Shown: positions 8,063 to 15,890, numbered from the stretch's first letter. The stretch is 43,640 nucleotides of DNA from Alphaproteobacteria bacterium (GCA_028279245.1 JANQOE010000001.1:1-43640), one strand, 5' to 3'. Notes: generated by a model from the sequence alone, not told the origin. A program made the numbers and translations.

Positions 8063-8647
8063 TCAGGTCACCGATTGCGACAGGCTGCGTGCCTCAATAT
8101 GCACGGTATGCTGCAACTGTTCGGCCAGGGTATCGACGTCCTTCTGCAGCGCCACCAATCCGACGTCGCGATTGTCGATATCCGGCTCGAGCGAAAAAGC
8201 CGTGTCCGGGTTATCCGGGGTCGTGTGGGTCAACGTGACACGCCACGGCGCGATAAGTCTCCGTTGCGTATGCAGATGCCGCACGGCGTCGGACAACACA
8301 CGGACATGCACGACCGAATTGCAGTAGAACCAGACGCGCGGCACCTTCCACAGACGTCCCTGTGGATCGTTGTGACCTTCGCAAGACCAGCAAGGATGAA
8401 ACACACCCAACCGCTTCAGTTCGAATGTAAGCGGCGCGATCCGCGGCTCGATCGGATGACGATCTGGGTCGGTGGACAACACCTCTGGGATTTTCGGGCA
8501 CCGGCGTGAACACTGACCCGGCTGGGCATCCGGACAATCTGCAGCACAGACGGGGATGCGATTGATATCTGCCTGAAGGACAGCGGCCGCATCGCCGCGC
8601 GTCTCGGCGGCGGGGCGGCGGTCGGTGTCACGTTGCTCAATTCTCAT
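8063..8647 (-). CDS. Uncharacterised Cys-rich protein, partner of the dioxygenase
   Basis: 194 residues from ATG at complement 8645-8647, with GAG of GTGAGC 6-7 nt upstream. I do not recognise the family. The N-terminal third contains C34, C38, C46 and C50 in CAADCPDAQPGQCSRRC, resembling a metal or Fe-S site. A second conserved-looking block, GVFHPCWSCEGHNDPQG with WKVPRVWFYC, supplies C86, C89, the two flanking His and C109. The C-terminal half is probably helical (LQKDVDTLAEQLQHTVHIEA) and has no membrane segment or signal. It is first in the minus-strand run and touches the dioxygenase gene with no gap, which suggests a complex, a metal donor or a substrate carrier. Confidence 0.7.
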   Translation of the reverse strand: MRIEQRDTDRRPAAETRGDAAAVLQADINRIPVCAADCPDAQPGQCSRRCPKIPEVLSTDPDRHPIEPRIAPLTFELKRLGVFHPCWSCEGHNDPQGRLWKVPRVWFYCNSVVHVRVLSDAVRHLHTQRRLIAPWRVTLTHTTPDNPDTAFSLEPDIDNRDVGLVALQKDVDTLAEQLQHTVHIEARSLSQSVT

Positions 8648-8931
8648 GGCAGCTCACGCTACCAAGCCGGCGTTGACTCCCGGTTAACCGCCAGCCCTGG
8701 TTGCCGATCACCCAGTGGGTGGCAACGCGCTCTGGTGGCGGAACTTCAACCCGGAAGCCGAAAAGCGTTCGGTAGTTGCGACATCAGCGCCCCGACTACC
8801 GCACCGACTAGTCCGAGAATACTATCGCCTAGGGGCCTGAGATCCACACCTATTAGTGGTATGACTTCAACACCCTGGCTGCAGCATCCAGATCACGCGA
8901 GCATCTCCCGAGAACGTAACGGGAGAGTTGC
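8648..8931. other. Intergenic region between divergent genes
   Basis: 284 bp separating the Cys-rich gene (minus) from the periplasmic-protein gene (plus). No reading frame with coding character, tRNA or terminator is seen. It presumably contains both promoters; no clear -35/-10 pair stands out. The only structured element is the hairpin at 8905-8925. Confidence 0.5.
8905..8925 (+). promoter_or_regulatory. Hairpin enclosing the ribosome-binding site of the 8932 gene
   Basis: CTCCCG (8905-8910) pairs with CGGGAG (8920-8925) around a 9-nt loop. The right arm contains GGGAG, the Shine-Dalgarno sequence 6 nt before the ATG at 8932. The fold could limit initiation until melted, for example by heat or coupled transcription. 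Structure seen; function inferred. Confidence 0.4.
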
Positions 8932-9522
8932 ATGTTCAACTTGCGTGGCGCGGCGATTGCGGCGCTGTTAATCATCCTACCGGTCGCCGGGGCGAATGCC
9001 CAAAGTTGGACCGACTGGGCCGAAATGGCGCGGACCGACAGTCATCTTTCGGTGTCGTCACCACCAGGGATCGTCTCGACGGATCAGATCGAGTTCCTTG
9101 CATCTCACATGCCAGGTCGCGGCCACAAACGTGAGTTGTGGACCTGGGAAACGGGCATGATGCACATGTACATCTTGAACAACGCCCAGATGCAGAAGAG
9201 CCGCCGGAACGATCTGATGGATACCGTCTCCCAATGGTCCGATCTGGAAGCATTGGAGTTTGACCCGTCAACCAAGATCGAACGCGCCGCCAACAAACTC
9301 GGGCTCTTCTACTATGCAGCAATGCCGGCACTGAACGCTGACATGCACTGCTTCGTCTTCCTACAGAATTTGAGGATCAACGTCCCCATCGGCTACCAAG
9401 CCGACCCGGAGGCCGCCGGCGGTATTATCACTGGCTTCGATTGCCAAAACGATGAGTCGGTGCCACTTGAACAACACGCCGACGTAATGAAGTCTTACAT
9501 CAAGGGTTTGCGCCGGCAGTAA
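8932..9522 (+). CDS. Hypothetical periplasmic protein
   Basis: 196 residues. A Sec signal peptide spans about residues 1-23 (FNLRGAAIAALLIILPVAGA, cleaved at NAQ/S). The mature part is soluble and mixed, with DQIEFLASHMPGRG, a Trp-rich WTWETG, and two Cys (in MHCFVF and FDCQND) that could form a disulfide in the periplasm. I do not recognise the family. It is a single gene, closed by a bidirectional terminator at 9548-9577. Confidence 0.75.
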   Translation: MFNLRGAAIAALLIILPVAGANAQSWTDWAEMARTDSHLSVSSPPGIVSTDQIEFLASHMPGRGHKRELWTWETGMMHMYILNNAQMQKSRRNDLMDTVSQWSDLEALEFDPSTKIERAANKLGLFYYAAMPALNADMHCFVFLQNLRINVPIGYQADPEAAGGIITGFDCQNDESVPLEQHADVMKSYIKGLRRQ

Positions 9523-9547
9523 TCCGCCGACAAACTGGAATGTGTAC

Positions 9548-9577
9548 AAAGGGCCGGCGCACCAGCACCGGCCCTTT
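9548..9577. terminator. Bidirectional intrinsic terminator
   Basis: A 10-bp perfect stem AAAGGGCCGG (9548-9557) / CCGGCCCTTT (9568-9577) with a 10-nt loop. It lies between the convergent genes ending at 9522 and 9580. The A-rich start and T-rich end of the stem supply short U-runs on either strand. Confidence 0.75.
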
Positions 9578-9579
9578 CC

Positions 9580-9939
9580 CTATTCCGCTGCCGTCGCAAG
9601 ATAATCGATGATCACCGCGCGTTCGTCCGCCCGCCGCAGCCGGTATCCCATCTTTTGACCCGGAATAACGGCCTCCGGGTCGGCCAGCCACGCGTCCAAT
9701 ATCTCAACCGTCCAGACGACATCCGACTGCGTCAGTGCGCTGGAGTAGTTGTAGTCCGCCAACGCCCCAGCCCGCCGGCCGACCACGCCCCTGTGGGAAG
9801 GTCCGACGCGATGCGCATCGAGGGTATGACACGCACCGCACCGGCGTTCGTACAGGCTTGCACCATCCAGGCCAGCCGCTTCCGCCGCCGGCTCGAGCAA
9901 CAACAGGACGCTCGACAACGGGAGCAACCGCCCAATCAT
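9580..9939 (-). CDS. Class I c-type cytochrome
   Basis: 119 residues with an N-terminal signal (MIGRLLPLSSVLLLLEPAAE). The haem motif is CGACH around residue 34 and the axial Met is in PGQKMGYRL, giving a small monohaem cytochrome c exported to the periplasm. Its ATG (complement 9937-9939) directly abuts the stop of the ferritin-like gene (9940-9942), so the two are co-transcribed. It would shuttle electrons to or from the Tat-exported ferritin-like protein; the partner enzyme is not known. Confidence 0.9.
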   Translation of the reverse strand: MIGRLLPLSSVLLLLEPAAEAAGLDGASLYERRCGACHTLDAHRVGPSHRGVVGRRAGALADYNYSSALTQSDVVWTVEILDAWLADPEAVIPGQKMGYRLRRADERAVIIDYLATAAE

Positions 9940-10530
9940 CTAGCTGCCGAACGTCAGCGCGTCTTTTGGCAGATCGTTGCCGGACGCAAGCGTCAGGGCT
10001 GTCCAATGCATGGTCTCATCAGCCGCCAGTCGCGCCGCGAGCAGGCTGAACTCACGGTCCTCGAACGTCGGCAACAGGCCCAGATAGCCTTCCGCCGCGC
10101 CCCGCTCCAACCGCAAAGCAAGGGCAATGACGTCGTTCTGATCGCGCAGCGCTGCCGCGTTGAGCACCGTCGCATACTCATCCAGCGACTTCGGTTCGAC
10201 CGGCGTACCGCCCAGTGTCCGCACCGCGTCAGCCAACGCCTCGGCATGCCTCTCATGGTGACTCTGGAACAGCCGCGCGGTGTCCTCATAGGGCGGCTCC
10301 AGCAGCGTGCTGCCGACGGCGAGTTCGTATGCGCCAATACCTTCATATTCAAGGCTCAACGCCGTGTTGAGCAACTGAGTGTCGCCCCCGGCGTCCATGG
10401 TTTGGGCCAGACTGCCGCGCGGCGCGCCGACCTGGGATAACACAGCAACACCGGCGGCTGAGAGTGTGGCGGCACCGGCTTTTCGCAGGAAACCGCGCCG
10501 CGGGGTCGTGACTTTGGTAACAGTGGTCAT
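9940..10530 (-). CDS. Tat-exported ferritin-like diiron protein
   Basis: 196 residues. A twin-arginine signal (RRGFLRKAGAATLSAAGVAV) marks folded export with metal bound. The four-helix body resembles the DUF4439/Ferritin_2 class: a Glu in SLEYEGIGAYE, HERH, a Glu in ERGAAEGY and ETMH, which together give the E, ExxH, E, ExxH pattern of a diiron site. GGAG is found 9-12 nt before the ATG. It forms a two-gene unit with the cytochrome c just downstream. A role in periplasmic redox or metal protection is plausible but unproved. Confidence 0.8.
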   Translation of the reverse strand: MTTVTKVTTPRRGFLRKAGAATLSAAGVAVLSQVGAPRGSLAQTMDAGGDTQLLNTALSLEYEGIGAYELAVGSTLLEPPYEDTARLFQSHHERHAEALADAVRTLGGTPVEPKSLDEYATVLNAAALRDQNDVIALALRLERGAAEGYLGLLPTFEDREFSLLAARLAADETMHWTALTLASGNDLPKDALTFGS

Positions 10531-10658
10531 TTGATGAATCTCCAGCTTGATGCGTTTGGTAGGCGATCAACTGGAGTGTTCCGGCCCGGCTACAACAGGC
10601 CGCACCCAACTATCGGACGCCCCGCTAGACAGTTCGGACGTTGCGCTAGCTTGCCTGG

Positions 10659-11591
10659 CTAGTGGGGCCGATACCGCGTGCGGAAATCGGTCGGTGGCAG
10701 CCCGAAGGCCTCACCGAACGCCCGGGTAAACGCTTCCGGCGACTTGTAGCCGACCCGAGCCGCGATGCTGCCGATGCCATCCCCTGTGTCCACCAACATC
10801 GCCCGCGCCTTCTGTAACCGCCATTCGGTCAGATAGGCCGCCGGCGCCAGACCCACCAGATCGCGAAACCGCTCGGCAAAGCGCGAGCGCGACAGCGCAG
10901 CCTCCTGGGCCAACCCGTCCAACGTCCAGGACCGCGCCGGATCCAGATGCATCGCCGCCAGCGCCCGGCTGATCCGCGGGTCGGCGACCGCCGTCATCAG
11001 CCGCTGCAGGTCTGGCGAAGTCTCCGCCGCCGCCCGCACCGTTTCGATAAACAGAATCTCGGCCAACTTGTTGACCGTCGCGGCGGAGCCGGCGGCGCCG
11101 TAATGCACCTCCCGCGACAACGCCCGGATCGTATCGTCGAGCCAAGGCTGAACTTCGCGGATCTCCGAGGTGATCAGAATATGGTCCGGCAGCGCCCGCA
11201 GCAGCGGATGGTCCGCCCCCTCGGCAAAGGACAGATGGCCGCACGCGAGTTGCGTCACCGCATCGGCCTCATTCCCGCCGACGGCCAACGCCCCCTTCCC
11301 GGAAAACCCGCTTTCGGCGACCACCCGATCCAGGGTCTTCACCGCCCGGCCGTCCACATCGGTCAGCCGATGCGCCGCCCCGCCGGGGATCAGCAGCATA
11401 TCGCCTTCCCGCAATTCGACGGAACGATCGTCGCCGAGGCCGACCCAGCAATACCCCTTCACCGCAATATGAAAACGCGCCGCCCGTCCCAGCGCGGGCA
11501 CCTCGATACCCCAGGGCGGCGTGAAGGCGGTGCGGAAGTACAGCGTGCCTTGGATCCGCACCGTGCTCAGAATATCGCTCAGCAAATCCAC
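10659..11591 (-). CDS. AraC family regulator with N-terminal cupin
   Basis: 310 residues from GTG at complement 11589-11591. The N-terminal half is a cupin_6-type sensor (ELREGDMLLIPGGAAHRL). The C-terminal 100 residues form the double helix-turn-helix of AraC: WTLDGLAQEAALSRSRFAERF and GIGSIAARVGYKSPEAFTRAF, ending GLPPTDFRTRYRP. It is 13 bp downstream of hspQ and 128 bp upstream of the ferritin-like/cytochrome pair on the same strand, so it may control either. The effector cannot be deduced. Confidence 0.9.
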   Translation of the reverse strand: MDLLSDILSTVRIQGTLYFRTAFTPPWGIEVPALGRAARFHIAVKGYCWVGLGDDRSVELREGDMLLIPGGAAHRLTDVDGRAVKTLDRVVAESGFSGKGALAVGGNEADAVTQLACGHLSFAEGADHPLLRALPDHILITSEIREVQPWLDDTIRALSREVHYGAAGSAATVNKLAEILFIETVRAAAETSPDLQRLMTAVADPRISRALAAMHLDPARSWTLDGLAQEAALSRSRFAERFRDLVGLAPAAYLTEWRLQKARAMLVDTGDGIGSIAARVGYKSPEAFTRAFGEAFGLPPTDFRTRYRPH

Positions 11592-11604
11592 CGGCGGCTC
11601 CGGG

Positions 11605-11922
11605 CTAGTTCAAGACAACCCGCGGGATGTACCGGCTGTCTTTGAACTCACCGAAATAATCGCCGAGTTCCGGATGTCGAATCGCCTCGCCGCTGTCGTC
11701 GGCCACAAGGTTCCGCTCGGCCACATAGGTTGTGTGGTCGCCATCATGGACCAACACGTGATACCAGGGCCGGTCCTTCGGCGGCCGGCTGCGGGCCATG
11801 GTCTCGTACCACTCCTCGCTCAGGCTGAATTCCGCATCCACATCATAGACCACCCCACGGTAGTCGAACAGCTTGTGGCGCACCAATTGCCCAACTTGAA
11901 ATCGCGCTTCTTGATCGCTCAT
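11605..11922 (-). CDS. hspQ: Heat shock protein HspQ
   Basis: 105 residues from ATG at complement 11920-11922, preceded by AAAGGGGG. The YccV/HspQ signature is clear: FQVGQLVRHKLFDYRGVVYD, PWYHVLVHDG, TTYVAERNL and the C-terminal YFGEF. In enterobacteria HspQ is a hemimethylated-DNA-binding protein and an allosteric specificity enhancer of the Lon protease. Upstream in-frame codons are open, but the internal ATG has the better ribosome site and matches the family length. Confidence 0.93.
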   Translation of the reverse strand: MSDQEARFQVGQLVRHKLFDYRGVVYDVDAEFSLSEEWYETMARSRPPKDRPWYHVLVHDGDHTTYVAERNLVADDSGEAIRHPELGDYFGEFKDSRYIPRVVLN

Positions 11923-12020
11923 CCCCGGCCCCCTTTCGTCTCCCGCCAACCGATGTTTGCCGCCAAAGCGTCGCCACCTCAAGACTTGAATTTCGTTCCC
12001 GCGGGCACCACCATTCGCCC

Positions 12021-12950
12021 ATGGCCAGCCAAGCCCCGATGCCGCCCTTCGCCGCCCTCCGCGCCTTTCATGCCGCGGCGGTCCACGGCCGCCATCGCGA
12101 CGCCGCGGACAGTCTCGGCATCACGGAATCCGCAGTCAGCCACCAGATCCGCAAGTTGGAGGAGTTCCTTCACATCAAGCTGTTTGAGAAGACCGGCACC
12201 CGGTCCGAGCTCACCACCGCCGGACGGCGCTATTTCGAACAGATCGACCCTGCCTTCCGGCAGATCCAAGCCGCCACTGACGCGATCCGGCCCAGCCATG
12301 GCCGCGCGGTTCTGCGCCTAACCCTGCCCACCTCCCTCGCCGCCACATGGCTCATTCCGAAACTCAGCACGTTTGAGCGTACGCATACGGACATCGACCT
12401 CCAGCTCATCCCAACCACGCGTGTCATGCACCTCAAGCGCGACCAGGTCGACATCGCCTTGCGCCACGGAAAGGGCCATTGGCCGGGCGTTGAGTCCAAG
12501 TTTCTTCTGGAGGAGTGGGCATTGCCGGTTTGTGCGCCCGGGTATCTAAACGAACATACCGATAAACCAACGGCCGCGACTTTCGGTGAGGCCCGCCTGA
12601 TCGTCAACGGCGGCATTCCCGACGAATGGGACGAGTGGGCCCACGCCCACGGCATCGGCGACCTGCCACGCGACAACATGATCACCCTCGACAACATGGA
12701 ACAGGCCCTGCAGGTCGCCGAAAGCGGCCACGGCCTGGCCCTGGGCCGGCGGCCTGTTGTCGACCACCGGCTGGAGCGCGGGGCACTGGTTGCACCGTTC
12801 GGCGGATCCAGCCGTACCAGCACCGGCTACTACCTGTGCCGCCCCGACGATGTGACTCCGACCGCGTCGGAGCGCCGCCTGATCAAGTGGCTAACCGACC
12901 TGGCCAGCGAGTGGCACGCGGCCATTCACGACCGGCCACCAGCAGAATAA
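12021..12950 (+). CDS. LysR family regulator, GcvA type
   Basis: 309 residues. An N-terminal winged HTH (FAALRAFHAAAVHGRHRDAA, then ESAVSHQIRKLEEFL, then LFEKTG) is followed by a type 2 periplasmic-like effector domain from about residue 90 (LRLTLPTSLAATWLIPKLSTF). The GcvA-like layout includes DIALRHGKGHWPG and the MEQALQVAESGHGLALGRRP segment. A LysR-box-like palindrome lies immediately after its stop at 12950-12968, 90 bp before the CmcJ-like gene, so that gene is the likely target. LysR genes are usually divergent from targets; here both run in the same direction. Confidence 0.9.
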   Translation: MASQAPMPPFAALRAFHAAAVHGRHRDAADSLGITESAVSHQIRKLEEFLHIKLFEKTGTRSELTTAGRRYFEQIDPAFRQIQAATDAIRPSHGRAVLRLTLPTSLAATWLIPKLSTFERTHTDIDLQLIPTTRVMHLKRDQVDIALRHGKGHWPGVESKFLLEEWALPVCAPGYLNEHTDKPTAATFGEARLIVNGGIPDEWDEWAHAHGIGDLPRDNMITLDNMEQALQVAESGHGLALGRRPVVDHRLERGALVAPFGGSSRTSTGYYLCRPDDVTPTASERRLIKWLTDLASEWHAAIHDRPPAE

Positions 12951-12968
12951 CATGAATGCAGGTCATGT
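12950..12968. promoter_or_regulatory. LysR-type box (T-N11-A palindrome)
   Basis: ACATGA (12950-12955) and TCATGT (12963-12968) are perfect inverted arms around ATGCAGG. The core holds T12953 and A12965 separated by 11 nt, the classical T-N11-A of LysR-type regulators. It lies between the LysR gene and the CmcJ-like gene it probably controls. Confidence 0.5.
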
Positions 12969-13058
12969 ATTGCTGAATCGAAGTCGTTAGATCCTGAATT
13001 TCCTGAGCCCCATCTTTGCTGCATCACGCGGTCCCAACGTCGCCCCAGGAACATAGAG

Positions 13059-13928
13059 ATGACCCAAGCCCTTCACGCAGCCAGCAACACGGCCCTGTCC
13101 ACGCCACCTCTCCCCGCGGTCAACGCCGAACTGAGCTTCATTCGCCCGCAAGACGTGAAGCCGAGCTTTCACAGCTCTGCGCTCACCGGCGGCGCACCGA
13201 AGCTGTTGTTCGAAACGGACACCCACCCCGTCACCATCGCCGACCTCCGGCCCATCGCCGACCAACTCTCCCTCGACCTTGAGGGCTTCGAACTACATCA
13301 GCACCAAACGACCGTCCGCGACTTCTACGACGATGCCGAGGTCGAACAGGTGTACTTCCCCGAGATCGAGGCGTTGCTACAACGGCATCTCGGCGCCAGT
13401 CGCGTCGTCATCTTCGACAGCACACGGCGCGCGGACAGCCCCGCCGGCGCCCCGAACCGTGACGGTGCCCGCGGCCCGGCTAGCCGCATTCATGTCGACT
13501 ACACCAAACTCAGCGGCCCGCAACGGCTGCGCGACATCCTCGGCAACGAAGAGGCGGACCGCCTCACCAAGTCCGGCGCGCGCATCGTGCAGGTCAATGT
13601 GTGGCGTCCGATCCGCGGCCCGGTCCTGCGCGCCCCCCTCGCTTTGGCGGATGCCTCAAGCGTGCGTGCGGACGACCTCATCGCCACCGACCAAGTCTTC
13701 CCCGACCGTGTCGGCGAGATCTATCACCTCGCCTACGACCCCGATCAGCGTTGGTACTACGCGCCACGCATGACCCGCGACGAAGTGTTGCTGATCAAAG
13801 GCTGGGACAGTCTGAACGACGGTCGCGCCCGCTTCACACCCCACTCCGCCGTCAACCTGCCCGACACGCCGGCGGACGCACCGCCGCGCGAAAGCATCGA
13901 AATCCGCACCCTCGTCATCATTGAATAG
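13059..13928 (+). CDS. CmcJ/NvfI family oxidoreductase
   Basis: 289 residues. The family signature is visible: ELSFIRP near the start, DFYDDAEVEQVYFPEIEAL, RVVIFDSTRR, HVDYT (H145 and D147, the HxD iron site), VNVWRPIRGPV with LALADASS, and WYYAPRMTRDEVLLIKGWDS followed by FTPHSAV with the distal His. CmcJ takes part in cephamycin C 7-methoxylation and NvfI is an Fe/2OG endoperoxidase; many uncharacterised homologues occur in proteobacteria without antibiotic clusters. Here it stands alone with a GcvA-like regulator, so it is probably a catabolic or detoxifying dioxygenase with unknown substrate. Confidence 0.85.
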   Translation: MTQALHAASNTALSTPPLPAVNAELSFIRPQDVKPSFHSSALTGGAPKLLFETDTHPVTIADLRPIADQLSLDLEGFELHQHQTTVRDFYDDAEVEQVYFPEIEALLQRHLGASRVVIFDSTRRADSPAGAPNRDGARGPASRIHVDYTKLSGPQRLRDILGNEEADRLTKSGARIVQVNVWRPIRGPVLRAPLALADASSVRADDLIATDQVFPDRVGEIYHLAYDPDQRWYYAPRMTRDEVLLIKGWDSLNDGRARFTPHSAVNLPDTPADAPPRESIEIRTLVIIE

Positions 13929-14038
13929 CCGGCGCCGCACACCCACGGCCCAAAGCGGTTGCAGTTTGCAGCGTTTCGGTCACAACTAACCCGCATCCTC
14001 ATCCGCAGTAACGTTGCGACCGCGATTCGGGGGCGGAC

Positions 14039-15010
14039 ATGATCAGCGTCGGCACGTTCAATCTGAACAACCTGTTCTCTCGTTTCAATTTCAGTGCGGC
14101 GGTTGATGCTCCGCCGTCCAACGACGAAGGCGGCGTCACCCTAACCTTCGGCACCAACGACATTGATGTACGCACGTTCATGGGCCGGCTGGTGAGAGCG
14201 AAAGATCAGGCCGACACCGACGCCATCGCCCGGCGCATCACCGACGCCATGAATGCCGATGTTCTAGCGGTGCAGGAAGTCGAGCACATCGGCATTCTGA
14301 AGCACTTCAACCAGGCTAACCTGGGCGGCCTCTACCCCCACGTCGCGCTGATCGAAGGCAACGACCAGCGCCTGATCGACGTCGGCATCCTGTCGAAGCT
14401 ACCGCTCGGCGCAATCACCTCCCACCAAACCGCCATCCACCCCGACGATCCCGACCGCCGCGTCTTCGGCCGCGACCTGCTGGAGGTCGAGATCCTCGAC
14501 AACAACGGCGACAAACTCTTCAAGCTCTACAACACCCACCTCAAGAGCCACTTCGTCCCGTTCCACGAAGATCAGGTCGAAGGCAAGGCCAGGGCGAACG
14601 CCCGCCGCAAGCGCCAGGCCGAAACCATCGCCCGCCTCATCGGCGGCCGCGAACGCTCTGACGCCCGCTACGTCCTGCTCGGCGACATGAACGACCCGCC
14701 GGACTCCGAATTCCTGGAGCCGATGCTGACCATCGACAACCGGCCCCTAACCAACGCGTTGGAGAACGCCACCGAAACCCGCCCACCGAAACCGGAGACA
14801 GATGGCCAAGGCCCCGGCCCGTCATCCCCGGTCTGGACCCACCGCTTTAACCCCTCAGGCCCGGCGTTCCCGGAGTATCATCTCTACGACCACATCTGGC
14901 TCAGCAACGCCCTCACCCCCCGCCTCGCCGGCGCCCACATCGACCGCCGCACCCAACACGGCGGCGACGGCAGCGATCACGACCCGGCGTGGGTGGAATT
15001 GGATCTGTAG
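14039..15010 (+). CDS. Endonuclease/exonuclease/phosphatase family protein
   Basis: 323 residues from ATG 14039, preceded by GGGGGCGG. The EEP metallohydrolase motifs appear in order: NLNNLF near the N-terminus, LAVQEVEHIG (metal-binding Glu), YNTHLKSH, LLGDMNDPPDSE (Asp/Asn pair), then the C-terminal GDGSDHDPAWVEL with catalytic SDH. There is no signal peptide and no DNase-I-specific motif, so the substrate may be nucleic acid, a lipid phosphate or another phosphodiester. Monocistronic. Confidence 0.88.
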   Translation: MISVGTFNLNNLFSRFNFSAAVDAPPSNDEGGVTLTFGTNDIDVRTFMGRLVRAKDQADTDAIARRITDAMNADVLAVQEVEHIGILKHFNQANLGGLYPHVALIEGNDQRLIDVGILSKLPLGAITSHQTAIHPDDPDRRVFGRDLLEVEILDNNGDKLFKLYNTHLKSHFVPFHEDQVEGKARANARRKRQAETIARLIGGRERSDARYVLLGDMNDPPDSEFLEPMLTIDNRPLTNALENATETRPPKPETDGQGPGPSSPVWTHRFNPSGPAFPEYHLYDHIWLSNALTPRLAGAHIDRRTQHGGDGSDHDPAWVELDL

Positions 15011-15085
15011 GGACTAGTTGGGAACCGCTGTTTCTAGGACACAAGGTCCACTAGAGAGATTGAGAGGCGTAGTACTGCCGGCTTA

Positions 15086-15310
15086 TCAAGTTCCACAGTT
15101 TCTGCCCACCTGGATCGGTGGACAAGCAACCGAGCCATATGAGCAGAATACACAGCAGTCACCCGGTTTCGGTTTGAGAACCGCGCTGCAGCCGTTGCAA
15201 TCATAAAACCATTGGCAGGCGTCCGTGGGCATTGTCTCTTTCTCCACGTGCCCGCACTCCGGGCACGTAATTTTGGATTGTAGAACTACTGCGCCCGTTT
15301 GCGTCGCCAT
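15086..15310 (-). CDS. GDCCVxC domain protein (mercury-operon associated)
   Basis: 74 residues from ATG at complement 15308-15310 (MATQTGAVVLQSKITCPECG). Ten cysteines: C16, C19, C32, C38, C41, C52, C53, C56, C63 and C72. GDCCVFCSYG is the family signature; relatives can carry selenocysteine at the last Cys of CCVxC, but here it is an ordinary TGC Cys. Members are commonly found beside mer genes and may bind thiophilic metals. It overlaps the 3' end of merF by 25 bp, so it is translationally coupled. No signal peptide, hence cytoplasmic. Confidence 0.85.
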   Translation of the reverse strand: MATQTGAVVLQSKITCPECGHVEKETMPTDACQWFYDCNGCSAVLKPKPGDCCVFCSYGSVACPPIQVGRNCGT

Positions 15311-15507
15311 ATCGCATACCCCGTGAGTGCCAGAAGAATCGCTAACGCCGGAAACAAGACGACATCCAGGTATCCAATGGCAGCCGATAGCCCAAGTGCC
15401 GCGAGCAACCCAACCAGGAGCGGGGTAAAGCAGCAAATCGCAACGATGGCCGATCCGACGATACCCAATCTCAAGAGTTTCTCGTTATCGAGTTTCAACC
15501 CAAACAT
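15286..15507 (-). CDS. merF: MerF-type mercuric ion transporter
   Basis: 73 residues, two membrane helices. The vicinal pair C25-C26 in AICCFTPLL sits in the first helix as in MerF, followed by GLSAAIGYLDVVLFPALAIL and a second helix ending YAIWRRKRAQ. Canonical MerF has a second CC pair near the C-terminus that passes Hg(II) inward; it is absent here because the protein stops right after the basic anchor. It overlaps merT by 23 bp and the GDCCVxC gene by 25 bp. Confidence 0.88.
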   Translation of the reverse strand: MFGLKLDNEKLLRLGIVGSAIVAICCFTPLLVGLLAALGLSAAIGYLDVVLFPALAILLALTGYAIWRRKRAQ

Positions 15508-15865
15508 CCCATAGGGTCAGCATCACGTCGCGCTCCCCGACCGGAGCAGTCGCAGCGATGCCGAGCGAGACCGTAGCGATTACTGTCAAGACGACTGCTG
15601 CGCGTCCACGTTCTTGACGCCCGGGCCAAAGCAGCCTCCACCACGCCCATCCGAGCACACCTGTCACGCCGACCAGGATGACCAGCCGATAGGCTGTAAG
15701 TGGTCCGAGCAACGCCAACCAGGACCCGCCTAGGCCAAGGATTGAGAGGCCAATAGGTACACAGCAGGACGCCGAAACTAGCGCCGCCCCTGCCGCCGAA
15801 ACCACCAGAAGCTTTGACGGTGTCCTACTTTGCCTGCGCCTAGTCGCAAGAAATGTTGAACCCAT
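15485..15865 (-). CDS. MerT-like mercuric transport protein
   Basis: 126 residues from ATG at complement 15863-15865; a GTG two codons upstream is also possible. Three hydrophobic helices. The first carries C34-C35 in SASCCVPIGLSILGLGGSW, matching the first Cys pair of MerT, then LTAYRLVILVGV as in the EPYRP region. The second Cys pair of canonical MerT, in the cytoplasmic loop after helix 2, is missing (loop reads WPGRQERGRAA). The start lies next to the MerR dyad, leaving little or no 5' leader. The homology call is by motif and context. Confidence 0.75.
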   Translation of the reverse strand: MGSTFLATRRRQSRTPSKLLVVSAAGAALVSASCCVPIGLSILGLGGSWLALLGPLTAYRLVILVGVTGVLGWAWWRLLWPGRQERGRAAVVLTVIATVSLGIAATAPVGERDVMLTLWDVWVETR

Positions 15866-15869
15866 TTGC

Positions 15870-15890
15870 ACCCTGTAGCCACTACAGGGT
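15870..15890. promoter_or_regulatory. MerR operator dyad in divergent mer promoter
   Basis: ACCCTGTAG (15870-15878) and CTACAGGGT (15882-15890) are perfect 9-bp arms around CCA. On the minus strand TTGACC (complement 15888-15893) overlaps the right edge, as the -35 element overlaps the dyad in MerR-family promoters. A good -10 at 19-20 bp is not evident; the hexamer there is CAAATG, overlapping the merT ATG. Confidence 0.75.

Noticed and set aside
15018..15206. Small plus-strand frame of 62 codons opposite the GDCCVxC gene
   Set aside because: No ribosome site and no coding character; antisense to a recognised gene.
15862..15868. Canonical -10 box for the merT promoter at 19-20 bp from TTGACC
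   Set aside because: The hexamer there is CAAATG and overlaps the merT ATG; only two matches to TATAAT, so only the dyad and -35 are reported.
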